The translations under genes and the position numbers were made by a program. DNA of 59,668 nucleotides. Source: Methylotenera_A sp044222005 (GTDB lineage: Bacteria > Pseudomonadota > Gammaproteobacteria > Burkholderiales > Methylophilaceae). The DNA lies in the NCBI GenBank assembly GCA_044222005.1, contig JBGANY010000012.1, positions 1-59,668 of the forward strand, in the 5' to 3' direction. The notes under the pieces were generated by a model that saw nothing but the letters and a program-made list of their open reading frames with translations, did no database searches and was not told where the DNA came from. Of the stretch, positions 17,591 to 24,676 are shown piece by piece (position 1 is the first letter of the stretch; the number at the start of each line of letters is the position of its first letter).

Positions 17591-18441
17591 GAGTTTTAGT
17601 ATTGGGTGCGAGTGGGATGCTCGGCAATGCTGTGCTTCGTGTCATGCATGAAGATCAGAGCTTAGAAGTATTTGGCACGGCGCGCTCCAGTAATGTACCC
17701 CACTTATTTTCTAAAGAAGTGGCAAAAACAATTATTACGGGTTGTGATGTTGCTGACCATGATGCGCTTGTAAAGTTATTTGCTGAAGTCAGACCTGATG
17801 CTGTTATTAATTGTATTGGCTTAATCAAGCAGTTGGCAGATGTAGATGATCCACTTATCACGTTGCCTATCAATGCAATGCTGCCCCATCGTTTGGCTAA
17901 TTTGTGCAACTTGGTTGGCGCGCGCTTGGTTCATATGAGTACGGATTGTGTTTTTTCTGGATCAAAAGGCAACTATAAAGAATGCGATATTTCAGACGCT
18001 ACAGACCTTTATGGAAAATCCAAGTATTTAGGTGAGGTCGATTGCCCGCATGCCATTACGTTGCGCACTTCGATTATCGGACACGAACTACAAAGTGCTC
18101 ATGGCCTGATTGGTTGGTTTTTATCTCAGCAGGGTAGTTGTAAGGGCTTCAGGCGTGCGATATTTTCTGGGTTGCCTACTGTTGTTCTAGCTAAAGTCAT
18201 TCGTGATATTGTATTGCCGCGAAAAGAGTTAACAGGCGTTTATCATGTCGCAGCTAAGCCGATTTCAAAGTATGACTTATTAAAACTGGTGGCCGATGTT
18301 TATGGTAAGCAAATAGAAGTGATTCCTGATGACAATCTGGTGATTGACAGGTCGCTTAATGCAGAACGATTTAATTTAGCAACAGGGTATGTAGCGCCTG
18401 AATGGATCGATCTCATCAAGACGATGCATTCATATCAATAG
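17587..18441 (+). CDS. RmlD-like NAD(P)-dependent sugar reductase (WbvR/QnlA-like)
   Basis: 284-aa short-chain dehydrogenase. VLGASGMLGNAVLRVM is the nucleotide-binding loop; STDCVFSG and DLYGKSKYLGE supply the catalytic Thr and YxxxK. TTG start in a TTGA overlap. It belongs with the two following genes, a UDP-GlcNAc 4,6-dehydratase/5-epimerase and a 2-epimerase. In UDP-L-FucNAc pathways the reductase (WbjC/FnlB/CapF) is longer and has a C-terminal cupin. This one ends at RmlD length without a cupin, as in WbvR/QnlA of UDP-L-QuiNAc pathways. I therefore lean towards L-QuiNAc, with L-FucNAc as the alternative. Confidence 0.78.
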   Translation: MRVLVLGASGMLGNAVLRVMHEDQSLEVFGTARSSNVPHLFSKEVAKTIITGCDVADHDALVKLFAEVRPDAVINCIGLIKQLADVDDPLITLPINAMLPHRLANLCNLVGARLVHMSTDCVFSGSKGNYKECDISDATDLYGKSKYLGEVDCPHAITLRTSIIGHELQSAHGLIGWFLSQQGSCKGFRRAIFSGLPTVVLAKVIRDIVLPRKELTGVYHVAAKPISKYDLLKLVADVYGKQIEVIPDDNLVIDRSLNAERFNLATGYVAPEWIDLIKTMHSYQ

Positions 18442-18464
18442 TGCCAATAGATAGCGGTGAAAAT

Positions 18465-19475
18465 ATGTTTAAAAATAAAGTATTAATGATCACTGGTGGT
18501 ACGGGTTCTTTCGGAAACACAGTATTGAAACGTTTTTTATCGACTGATGTGCGTGAAATTCGCATATTTAGCCGTGATGAAAAAAAACAGGAAGAAATGC
18601 GCATTGCGCTGAACAATCCGAAGCTGAAGTTCTATATTGGGGATGTGCGTAACTACGATAGTGTTTTTAATGCCATGAAAGGCGTAGATTATGTGTTTCA
18701 TGCCGCTGCATTAAAGCAGGTGCCATCTTGCGAGTTTTATCCGTTTGAGGCGGTACAAACCAATGTCATCGGATCAGAGAATGTGATGAATGCAGCGATT
18801 GCGCGCGGTGTTGCACGAGTTGTCATGCTAAGTACAGATAAAGCAGTGTATCCAATTAATGCAATGGGAATATCCAAGGCCATGATGGAAAAATTCATGG
18901 TCGCCAAAGCGCGAATGCAAAATGCAGATGAGACGGTGCTTTGTGCTACCCGCTATGGCAATGTGATGGCGTCACGCGGGTCTGTTATTCCACTATTTGT
19001 TTCTCAACTAAAAGAGGGAAAACCACTTACGGTGACTGATCCTAATATGACGCGTTTTCTGATGTCGCTTGAAGATTCGGTAGACTTGGTGCTCTATGCG
19101 TTTGAGCATGGTGAGCAAGGCGATATCTTTGTGCAGAAGGCACCGGCCTCAACAGTTGCTGATTTAGCGCAGGCACTAAAAGAGTTGTTCAATAAAGACG
19201 ATCAAGTCCGTGTCATCGGTACACGCCATGGCGAAAAGTTGTATGAGTCACTGATTTCGCGTGAGGAAATGGCAAAGGCACAGGATATGGGGGACTATTA
19301 CCGCATTCCAGCAGATAACCGCGACTTAAATTATGCCCAATTTTTTAGTGAGGGTGAGGAAAAAATCTCGCATCAGGATGATTACACCTCACATAATACC
19401 GAGCGACTAAATGTTGAACAAGTCAAAACGTTACTGTTGAAACTGGATTTCATTAAGGAAGAACTAAATGCTTAA
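18465..19475 (+). CDS. UDP-GlcNAc 4,6-dehydratase/5-epimerase (CapE/FnlA/WbvB-like)
   Basis: 336 aa from the ATG at 18465, preceded by a GGTGA ribosome site. An upstream in-frame start at 18402 would overlap the previous gene by 40 nt and adds nonconserved residues. ITGGTGSFGNTVL is the NAD(P) loop; STDKAVYPINAMGISKAMMEK is the family active-site region, where Met replaces the usual catalytic Tyr. TRFLMSLEDSVDLVLYA and RHGEKLYE are conserved. It makes the 4-keto-6-deoxy-L-HexNAc for its neighbours. Soluble, unlike the WbpM-type dehydratase at 24677. Confidence 0.88.
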   Translation: MFKNKVLMITGGTGSFGNTVLKRFLSTDVREIRIFSRDEKKQEEMRIALNNPKLKFYIGDVRNYDSVFNAMKGVDYVFHAAALKQVPSCEFYPFEAVQTNVIGSENVMNAAIARGVARVVMLSTDKAVYPINAMGISKAMMEKFMVAKARMQNADETVLCATRYGNVMASRGSVIPLFVSQLKEGKPLTVTDPNMTRFLMSLEDSVDLVLYAFEHGEQGDIFVQKAPASTVADLAQALKELFNKDDQVRVIGTRHGEKLYESLISREEMAKAQDMGDYYRIPADNRDLNYAQFFSEGEEKISHQDDYTSHNTERLNVEQVKTLLLKLDFIKEELNA

Positions 19476-20598
19476 AGTCATGACCATCGTTGGGACGCGA
19501 CCTGAGCTAATCAAAATGAGTCGTGTCATAGCTGAGCTTGATCAACACACGCAGCATGTTCTAGTACATACAGGACAAAACTATGATTACGAGTTGAACC
19601 AGGTGTTCTTTGACGACTTAAGCATCCGCAAGCCGAATCATTTTCTGGATGCAGTCGGTGAGAATGCTGCGCAGACCATTGCACGAGTGATTGAAAAGTC
19701 TGATGCCGTATTGGAGAAAGAAAAACCGGATGCGGTCATGTTATATGGTGATACCAACTCCTGTTTGGCAGTTATCGCGGCCAAGCGACGCAAAATTCCG
19801 GTGTTCCACATGGAGGCAGGCAATCGATGTTTTGATCAGCGCGTACCTGAAGAACTTAACCGTAAAGTGCTGGATCATTTAAGCGATATTAATTTGGTGC
19901 TGACAGAGCATGCCCGTCGCTATTTGATCGCTGAAGGCATACGTCCAGAGACGATCATCAAAACTGGGTCGCATATGCATGAAGTGCTTGATCACTACAT
20001 GCCAAAGATTCAGAAATCAGATGTGCTGCAACGTATGGGTCTGGTGACAAGTAAGTTCTTCATCGTAAGCGCACACCGTGAGGAGAACGTCGATACACCA
20101 CAGAACTTGCTGGATATGGTGGAAACGCTCAATGCCCTGGCAGAGGCTTACAATTATGCAGTCATCGTTTCAACGCATCCTCGTACCAGAAAGCGTTTGG
20201 ATGCTATGGAGCTAGGTAAGCTCAACCCAAACATCCAATTTTTGAAGCCATTTGGTTTTTGCGATTACATTAAATTGCAGATGGAGGCTCTGTGCGTTAT
20301 TTCAGACAGTGGTACAGTCACAGAAGAAGCATCGTTACTCAATTTACCGGCAATTACTATCCGCAATGCACATGAGCGTCCAGAGGGTATGGATGTTGGT
20401 ACTCTTATTATGAGCGGACTTAAAAAAGATAGAGTACTAGATGCTGTACGTGTCATCGTTGCTCAACATGACAAAACAAAACGTGTGATGTTGCCGGTTC
20501 AGGATTACGAAACTGGTCCTGTATCTAAACAAATATTGCGAGTTGTAATGAGTTATGTAGATTATGTAAACCGCAATGTGTGGTTCAAACCTGTTTGA
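19468..20598 (+). CDS. wecB: Non-hydrolysing UDP-HexNAc 2-epimerase (WecB/FnlC/CapG-like)
   Basis: 376 aa. MTIVGTRPELIKM, HTGQNYDYELNQVFF, YGDTNSC, HMEAGNRCFDQRVPEE and SAHREENVD are characteristic of the FnlC/CapG/WbjD branch. It overlaps the dehydratase gene by 8 nt. Third enzyme of the UDP-L-FucNAc or UDP-L-QuiNAc pathway, inverting C2 of the reduced intermediate. It may also serve as a general WecB, but the context argues for the deoxy-L-sugar. Confidence 0.87.
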   Translation: MLKVMTIVGTRPELIKMSRVIAELDQHTQHVLVHTGQNYDYELNQVFFDDLSIRKPNHFLDAVGENAAQTIARVIEKSDAVLEKEKPDAVMLYGDTNSCLAVIAAKRRKIPVFHMEAGNRCFDQRVPEELNRKVLDHLSDINLVLTEHARRYLIAEGIRPETIIKTGSHMHEVLDHYMPKIQKSDVLQRMGLVTSKFFIVSAHREENVDTPQNLLDMVETLNALAEAYNYAVIVSTHPRTRKRLDAMELGKLNPNIQFLKPFGFCDYIKLQMEALCVISDSGTVTEEASLLNLPAITIRNAHERPEGMDVGTLIMSGLKKDRVLDAVRVIVAQHDKTKRVMLPVQDYETGPVSKQILRVVMSYVDYVNRNVWFKPV

Positions 20599-20678
20599 AG
20601 ACAAGATCCATTCTGCTAGCTGGAGCAAGCGATATTGTGGGCAGGCTTGAATTCCTGAGGAAGTATCTGCTATTCTAG
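20595..20678 (+). pseudogene. Possible N-terminal relic of a nucleotide-sugar epimerase
   Basis: Just after the 2-epimerase stop, a 27-codon frame (TTG 20595 to TAG 20676) reads ILLAGASDIVGRL near its start, like the GxxGxxG loop of short-chain nucleotide-sugar epimerases, then stops. No continuation is seen in the other forward frames before gmd. Probably the remains of a deleted gene, but the match is short and could be chance. Confidence 0.3.
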
Positions 20679-20692
20679 TCGTTAGGCATTTT

Positions 20693-20719
20693 CTGACACC
20701 TTAAACAAAATTTTACAAT
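20693..20719 (+). promoter_or_regulatory. Candidate sigma70 promoter for gmd-rmd
   Basis: CTGACA (20693-20698) and TACAAT (20714-20719) are good -35/-10 matches with a short 15-nt spacer, in the AT-rich gap before gmd. The gap of 141 nt breaks an otherwise tightly packed operon, so a separate promoter is plausible. Confidence 0.35.
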
Positions 20720-20739
20720 ATTTTACATAGAGAATAAAA

Positions 20740-21774
20740 ATGAAAAAAGCAATCATTACCGGAATTACTGGCCAAGATGGAGCCTACTTGATACAGCTTT
20801 TGTTGGAAAAAGGATATACCGTGTACGGTACTTTTCGTCGTACCAGCTCAGTAAATTTCTGGCGAATTGAAGAGTTGGGAGTTGATAAACATCCTAACTT
20901 GCATTTGGTCGAATATGATATTACAGACTTAAGTGCAAGCGTACGCTTGCTAAAAACCACAGGCGCAACAGAAGTTTATAATTTGGCAGCGCAAAGCTTT
21001 GTAGGCGTGTCGTTTGAACAGCCCATTACAACCGCAGAAATTACAGGTATTGGACCTGTTAATTTGCTAGAAGCCATCCGTATTGTTAACCCTGAAATAC
21101 GTTTTTATCAAGCGAGCACCTCAGAAATGTTTGGTAAAGTGCAGGCGATTCCGCAAGTGGAGTCTACACCGTTTTACCCACGCAGCCCTTATGGAGTAGC
21201 TAAACTTTATGCGCATTGGATGACAATTAACTACCGTGAAAGTTATAACATTTTTGGCGCTAGCGGTATTTTGTTTAATCATGAATCACCGTTACGTGGC
21301 CGTGAGTTCGTCACACGTAAAATTACTGATAGCATGGCTAAAATTAAACTGGGCAAGTTAGATATGCTTGAGCTAGGCAACATGGATGCAAAGCGCGACT
21401 GGGGATTTGCAAAAGAGTATGTTGAGGGTATGTGGCGCATGCTACAAGCCGATAAGCCTGATACTTACGTGCTAGCGACTAATCGGACAGAAACAGTGCG
21501 AGATTATGTTTCCATGGCTGCTAAAGCCGCAGGCTTTGAATTGGCTTGGGAAGGTCTGGCTGAGCATGAAATTGGCATTGACACCAAAACTAATAAAACC
21601 TTGGTACGTGTAAATCCTAAATTTTATCGCCCTGCAGAAGTTGAGTTGTTAATTGGCAACCCAGAAAAAGCCAAACGCGAATTGGGTTGGGAGCCTAAAA
21701 CTACCCTTGAGCAGCTTTGTCAGATGATGGTTGAAGCAGATATTCGTCGTAATGAGGTAGGATCTACATTTTGA
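20740..21774 (+). CDS. gmd: GDP-mannose 4,6-dehydratase
   Basis: 344 aa. ITGITGQDGAYLIQLLLEKGY is the family N-terminus with the GxxGxxG loop; STSEMFGKVQ and YGVAKLYAHW hold the catalytic Thr/Ser, Glu and YxxxK residues; RGREFVTRKI is the NADP/tetramer segment. Converts GDP-D-mannose to GDP-4-keto-6-deoxy-D-mannose. The stop overlaps the start of the reductase gene, pairing it with rmd rather than with a fucose synthase. Confidence 0.93.
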   Translation: MKKAIITGITGQDGAYLIQLLLEKGYTVYGTFRRTSSVNFWRIEELGVDKHPNLHLVEYDITDLSASVRLLKTTGATEVYNLAAQSFVGVSFEQPITTAEITGIGPVNLLEAIRIVNPEIRFYQASTSEMFGKVQAIPQVESTPFYPRSPYGVAKLYAHWMTINYRESYNIFGASGILFNHESPLRGREFVTRKITDSMAKIKLGKLDMLELGNMDAKRDWGFAKEYVEGMWRMLQADKPDTYVLATNRTETVRDYVSMAAKAAGFELAWEGLAEHEIGIDTKTNKTLVRVNPKFYRPAEVELLIGNPEKAKRELGWEPKTTLEQLCQMMVEADIRRNEVGSTF

Positions 21775-22634
21775 GAATATTACTAACAGGTGCCGATGGT
21801 TTTACTGGTCGGCATTTTGTAACGATTGCCCAAGCTAGAGGGCATAAAGTTATCCCCCTGCAGGCGGATTTAAATGATCTCGATGCAATTCATGTGGAGG
21901 TTGCGCAAGCGTCGCCTGAAGCGGTCGTTCATCTTGCTGCGATTAGTTTTGTGGGTCATGCGGACGTCAGTGCCTTTTATGACGTTAATGTAATAGGTAC
22001 GCTAAATTTATTGGATGCATTGGCTACAACTAAACAACCTCCGCAAAAAATATTATTAGCCAGCAGTGCAAATGTCTATGGTAACTGTGAACAATCGCCC
22101 ATTAAAGAAACTCAAGAACCTGCGCCGATCAACCATTATGCTATGAGTAAGTTGTGTATGGAGTTCATGGCGCTTGCCTATCATGCCCAGTTACCTTTAT
22201 TTTTTGTACGACCCTTTAACTATACTGGACCTGGTCAATCCAGCTCGTTTTTAATACCAAAATTGGTGTCTCATTTTGCAAGGCGTGCGGAGTTTGTTGA
22301 ATTGGGCAATTTAGATGTTGAGCGTGAATTTAATGATGTACGTTTCGTGTGTGACACTTATTTAGAATTGTTGGAAAAAGCCAAGACAAAGGAGATTTAC
22401 AATGTTTGTTCTGGTAAGCCAGTAACATTAAAATCTGTGCTAGCAATTCTCAGTAAAATTTCAGGTCATGAGTTAAAAGTCAAAACTAACCCAGCTTTTG
22501 TTCGTAACAACGAGATTCATCGTTTATGTGGCAGTCCAGCAAAGTTAATCAAAGCTGTAGGTGAAATTCCAATGCCGCTATTAGAAGATACGTTACGCTG
22601 GATGTTAGAGCTTTACTCTGCTGATAGTTTATAA
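21771..22634 (+). CDS. rmd: GDP-4-keto-6-deoxy-D-mannose reductase (Rmd-like)
   Basis: 287-aa short-chain dehydrogenase. LLTGADGFTGRHFV is the cofactor loop; SSANVYG and YAMSKLCMEF are the catalytic Ser and YxxxK. TTG start in an overlap with gmd. Adjacent to gmd and lacking the length and motifs of GDP-fucose synthase (Fcl), it most likely reduces C4 to give GDP-D-rhamnose. A 6-deoxy-talose product is the alternative. Confidence 0.78.
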   Translation: MRILLTGADGFTGRHFVTIAQARGHKVIPLQADLNDLDAIHVEVAQASPEAVVHLAAISFVGHADVSAFYDVNVIGTLNLLDALATTKQPPQKILLASSANVYGNCEQSPIKETQEPAPINHYAMSKLCMEFMALAYHAQLPLFFVRPFNYTGPGQSSSFLIPKLVSHFARRAEFVELGNLDVEREFNDVRFVCDTYLELLEKAKTKEIYNVCSGKPVTLKSVLAILSKISGHELKVKTNPAFVRNNEIHRLCGSPAKLIKAVGEIPMPLLEDTLRWMLELYSADSL

Positions 22635-22759
22635 TTCTTGCAATCTACAACACAAAGGTATTATTTTCTCTATTTTCAGGTTTGGGTGCTCTGTTTTACT
22701 ATTTGGTGAAAGACTTTTGGGTAACAAGCAAACGTAAAAATTGATATTGCGGACCATTG

Positions 22760-22817
22760 ACCCTGAAAATCAAACATCAGGGTAAGATGCTTTTTGTGAG
22801 GTTATATTAGAAACCTC
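22760..22817 (+). other. Two consecutive hairpins in the rmd - epimerase gap
   Basis: ACCCTGA (22760-22766) pairs with TCAGGGT (22777-22783), followed shortly by TTTTT at 22791-22795, a weak intrinsic-terminator shape. A second hairpin, GAGGTT (22798-22803) with AACCTC (22812-22817), follows at once. They sit between rmd and the glycosyltransferase remnant and may be terminator or junction debris. Confidence 0.4.
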
Positions 22818-23066
22818 AAAGATGAAAACCCCATGATCTCTTATGAAATTGGTACCGGGTCATTGTTTATTAACTTTCAAGAGGAAGCGAGATTTGTAGT
22901 TCAAACAAAAGCACCCAAAAGTTTGGCAAGTGCGATGCAGCGTTTGCTAAGCGATGAGGCGTTTGCAAATAAGATGGGCTTGGTAGCTCGCAGTTGTCAT
23001 GAACATTTATTTTCAGTGCCAGCACTGGAACAGGCTTATGTTTCGCTCTATAAAGAGTTGTTATGA
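22800..23066 (+). pseudogene. C-terminal remnant of a family 4 glycosyltransferase
   Basis: An open frame from 22800 (TGA just before, ATG at 22833) to 23066 encodes about 88 residues, including QTKAPKSLASAMQRLLSD and the usual end of a GT4 enzyme (AYVSLYKELL). There is no N-terminal domain and no catalytic E-x7-E motif. The stop overlaps the start of the following epimerase gene by 4 nt, as an intact gene would, so an internal deletion seems to have removed the 5' part. Unlikely to be functional. Confidence 0.65.
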
Positions 23067-23995
23067 GAGTACTAGTTACAGGTGCATCAGGATTTATTGG
23101 TACTGAGGTCGTTAAAAATTTGAAGCTACAAAATTTTGAGGTCCGTACTGTTAACCGTAGAACTTTCAAAAGCGGAGCCGATTCTAACTATGTGATAGAC
23201 GACCTAGGCCTGGATACATATTGGCGCGATGCTTTAAAGGGTTGTGACGTGATTATTCATCTTGCCGCTCGCGTCCATGTGATGAATGACAGTGCAGTTG
23301 ATCCACTGGCAGAATTTCGTAAAGTAAATGTTGCTGGAACAGTTAAACTTGCTATGCAGGCAGCTAAAGCAGGTGCAAAGCGATTTGTTTATGTGAGTTC
23401 TGTTAAGGTAAATGGAGAACAAACCACTTTGCCATATACTGAACTTGATGACCCGAACCCACAAGATCCTTATGGTGTTTCTAAATGGGAGGCTGAGCAG
23501 GCTTTACATGAAATATCAGCAACAACTGGACTGGAAGTGGTAATTGTTCGTCCGCCTTTGGTATATGGCGCTGGCGTGAAAGGAAATTTCGCACAAATGA
23601 TCAAGGTGCTCGCCAAGAGGATCCCATTACCGTTTGCTTCAGTGCAAAATTTGCGCAGTTTGATTTATGTTGAAAATTTAGTTGATGCTCTGATTTTATG
23701 CGCTACTCATCCTAATGGGGCTGGGAATACATATCTTGTGAGCGATGGCGAAGATGTTTCTACATCTGATTTGTTATGCAAGTTAGCTGAGGCGATGGAG
23801 CAGTCCGCACGATTGTTTTCTTGTCCTCCGGCACTGTTGAAGCTAGCAGGGAGATTGATTGGGAGGCCTGATCAGATAGATAGGTTGTTGAGCTCCTTGC
23901 AAGTGAATAGCAGCAAGATACGGCGCGAGTTAGGTTGGCAACCACCTTTTACCTTGCAAGAGGGTTTGAGGAAAACTGTTCAAGAGTTGTTTTAA
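23063..23995 (+). CDS. NAD-dependent sugar epimerase/reductase (WbpV-like)
   Basis: 310 aa. VTGASGFIGTEVV is the cofactor loop; YVSSVKVNGE and YGVSKWEAEQAL contain the catalytic Ser and YxxxK; IVRPPLVYGAGVKGNF matches the WbpV/UDP-glucose 4-epimerase-like group next to initiating transferases. With the WbpM-like dehydratase at 24677 it would reduce the 4-keto intermediate to UDP-D-QuiNAc (or the FucNAc epimer). This is probably the donor for the PglC-like transferase encoded directly after it. Confidence 0.78.
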   Translation: MRVLVTGASGFIGTEVVKNLKLQNFEVRTVNRRTFKSGADSNYVIDDLGLDTYWRDALKGCDVIIHLAARVHVMNDSAVDPLAEFRKVNVAGTVKLAMQAAKAGAKRFVYVSSVKVNGEQTTLPYTELDDPNPQDPYGVSKWEAEQALHEISATTGLEVVIVRPPLVYGAGVKGNFAQMIKVLAKRIPLPFASVQNLRSLIYVENLVDALILCATHPNGAGNTYLVSDGEDVSTSDLLCKLAEAMEQSARLFSCPPALLKLAGRLIGRPDQIDRLLSSLQVNSSKIRRELGWQPPFTLQEGLRKTVQELF

Positions 23996-24007
23996 GATTG
24001 TTTGGCT

Positions 24008-24568
24008 ATGAAACGCTTATTTGACTTGTGGTTGGCGCTAATAGCATTACTGTTTTTGGTATTGCCATTGATGCTGGTAGCATTCGCAGTACGCATAACC
24101 TCGACCGGCCCGATTTTATATTGGTCTGACCGTATTGGCTGTAACAACAAAATATTCAAAATGCCAAAATTTCGCACAATGCAAGTAGATACGCCAGCTG
24201 TGGCGACACATCTCTTACCGGATCCTAAACAATTTTTAACTCCAGTAGGTACATTTTTGCGTAAATCCAGCCTAGATGAGTTGCCGCAACTTTGGAGCAT
24301 TATCAGAGGGGATATGAGTTTTGTTGGGCCGCGTCCAGCGTTATTTAATCAGCATGACCTTATTGCATTGCGCACGCAACATGGCGTGGATAGGCTGGTG
24401 CCAGGGTTAACGGGTTGGGCGCAGATTAACGGTAGAGACGAGTTGCCGATTCCAGAAAAAGTTAAGCTGGATGTGGATTATATGAATCATCAATCTTTTT
24501 ACCTGGATATAAAAATTCTCTTCCTGACTTTTGTGAAAGTTTTGCTTAGGGATGGCATCCAGCATTGA
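24008..24568 (+). CDS. PglC-like small initiating phosphoglycosyltransferase
   Basis: 186 aa from ATG 24008 (an in-frame TTG lies 6 nt upstream). One N-terminal hydrophobic helix, then the bacterial sugar transferase domain: KFRTM, SSLDELPQLW (catalytic Asp-Glu), VGPRPA and GLTGWAQINGRD. Size and layout match the minimal monotopic family (PglC, WbpL-independent types). It transfers a phospho-sugar, likely QuiNAc-1-P or a related 6-deoxy sugar, to undecaprenyl phosphate, starting the locus 1 repeat unit. Confidence 0.87.
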   Translation: MKRLFDLWLALIALLFLVLPLMLVAFAVRITSTGPILYWSDRIGCNNKIFKMPKFRTMQVDTPAVATHLLPDPKQFLTPVGTFLRKSSLDELPQLWSIIRGDMSFVGPRPALFNQHDLIALRTQHGVDRLVPGLTGWAQINGRDELPIPEKVKLDVDYMNHQSFYLDIKILFLTFVKVLLRDGIQH

Positions 24569-24676
24569 ACTTTCCAAGATGGCATGATGATTTAAATTGA
24601 TTAGCAAGCGACTAAAAACTACAATGTTGTTTGAATTCAATTGTTAGACTCAACTAAAACCAGACACAAAAAACTA

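Noticed and set aside
18402..18464. Upstream start for the CapE-like dehydratase
   Set aside because: Would overlap the reductase gene by 40 nt and adds 21 residues not typical of the family; the ATG at 18465 has a ribosome site.
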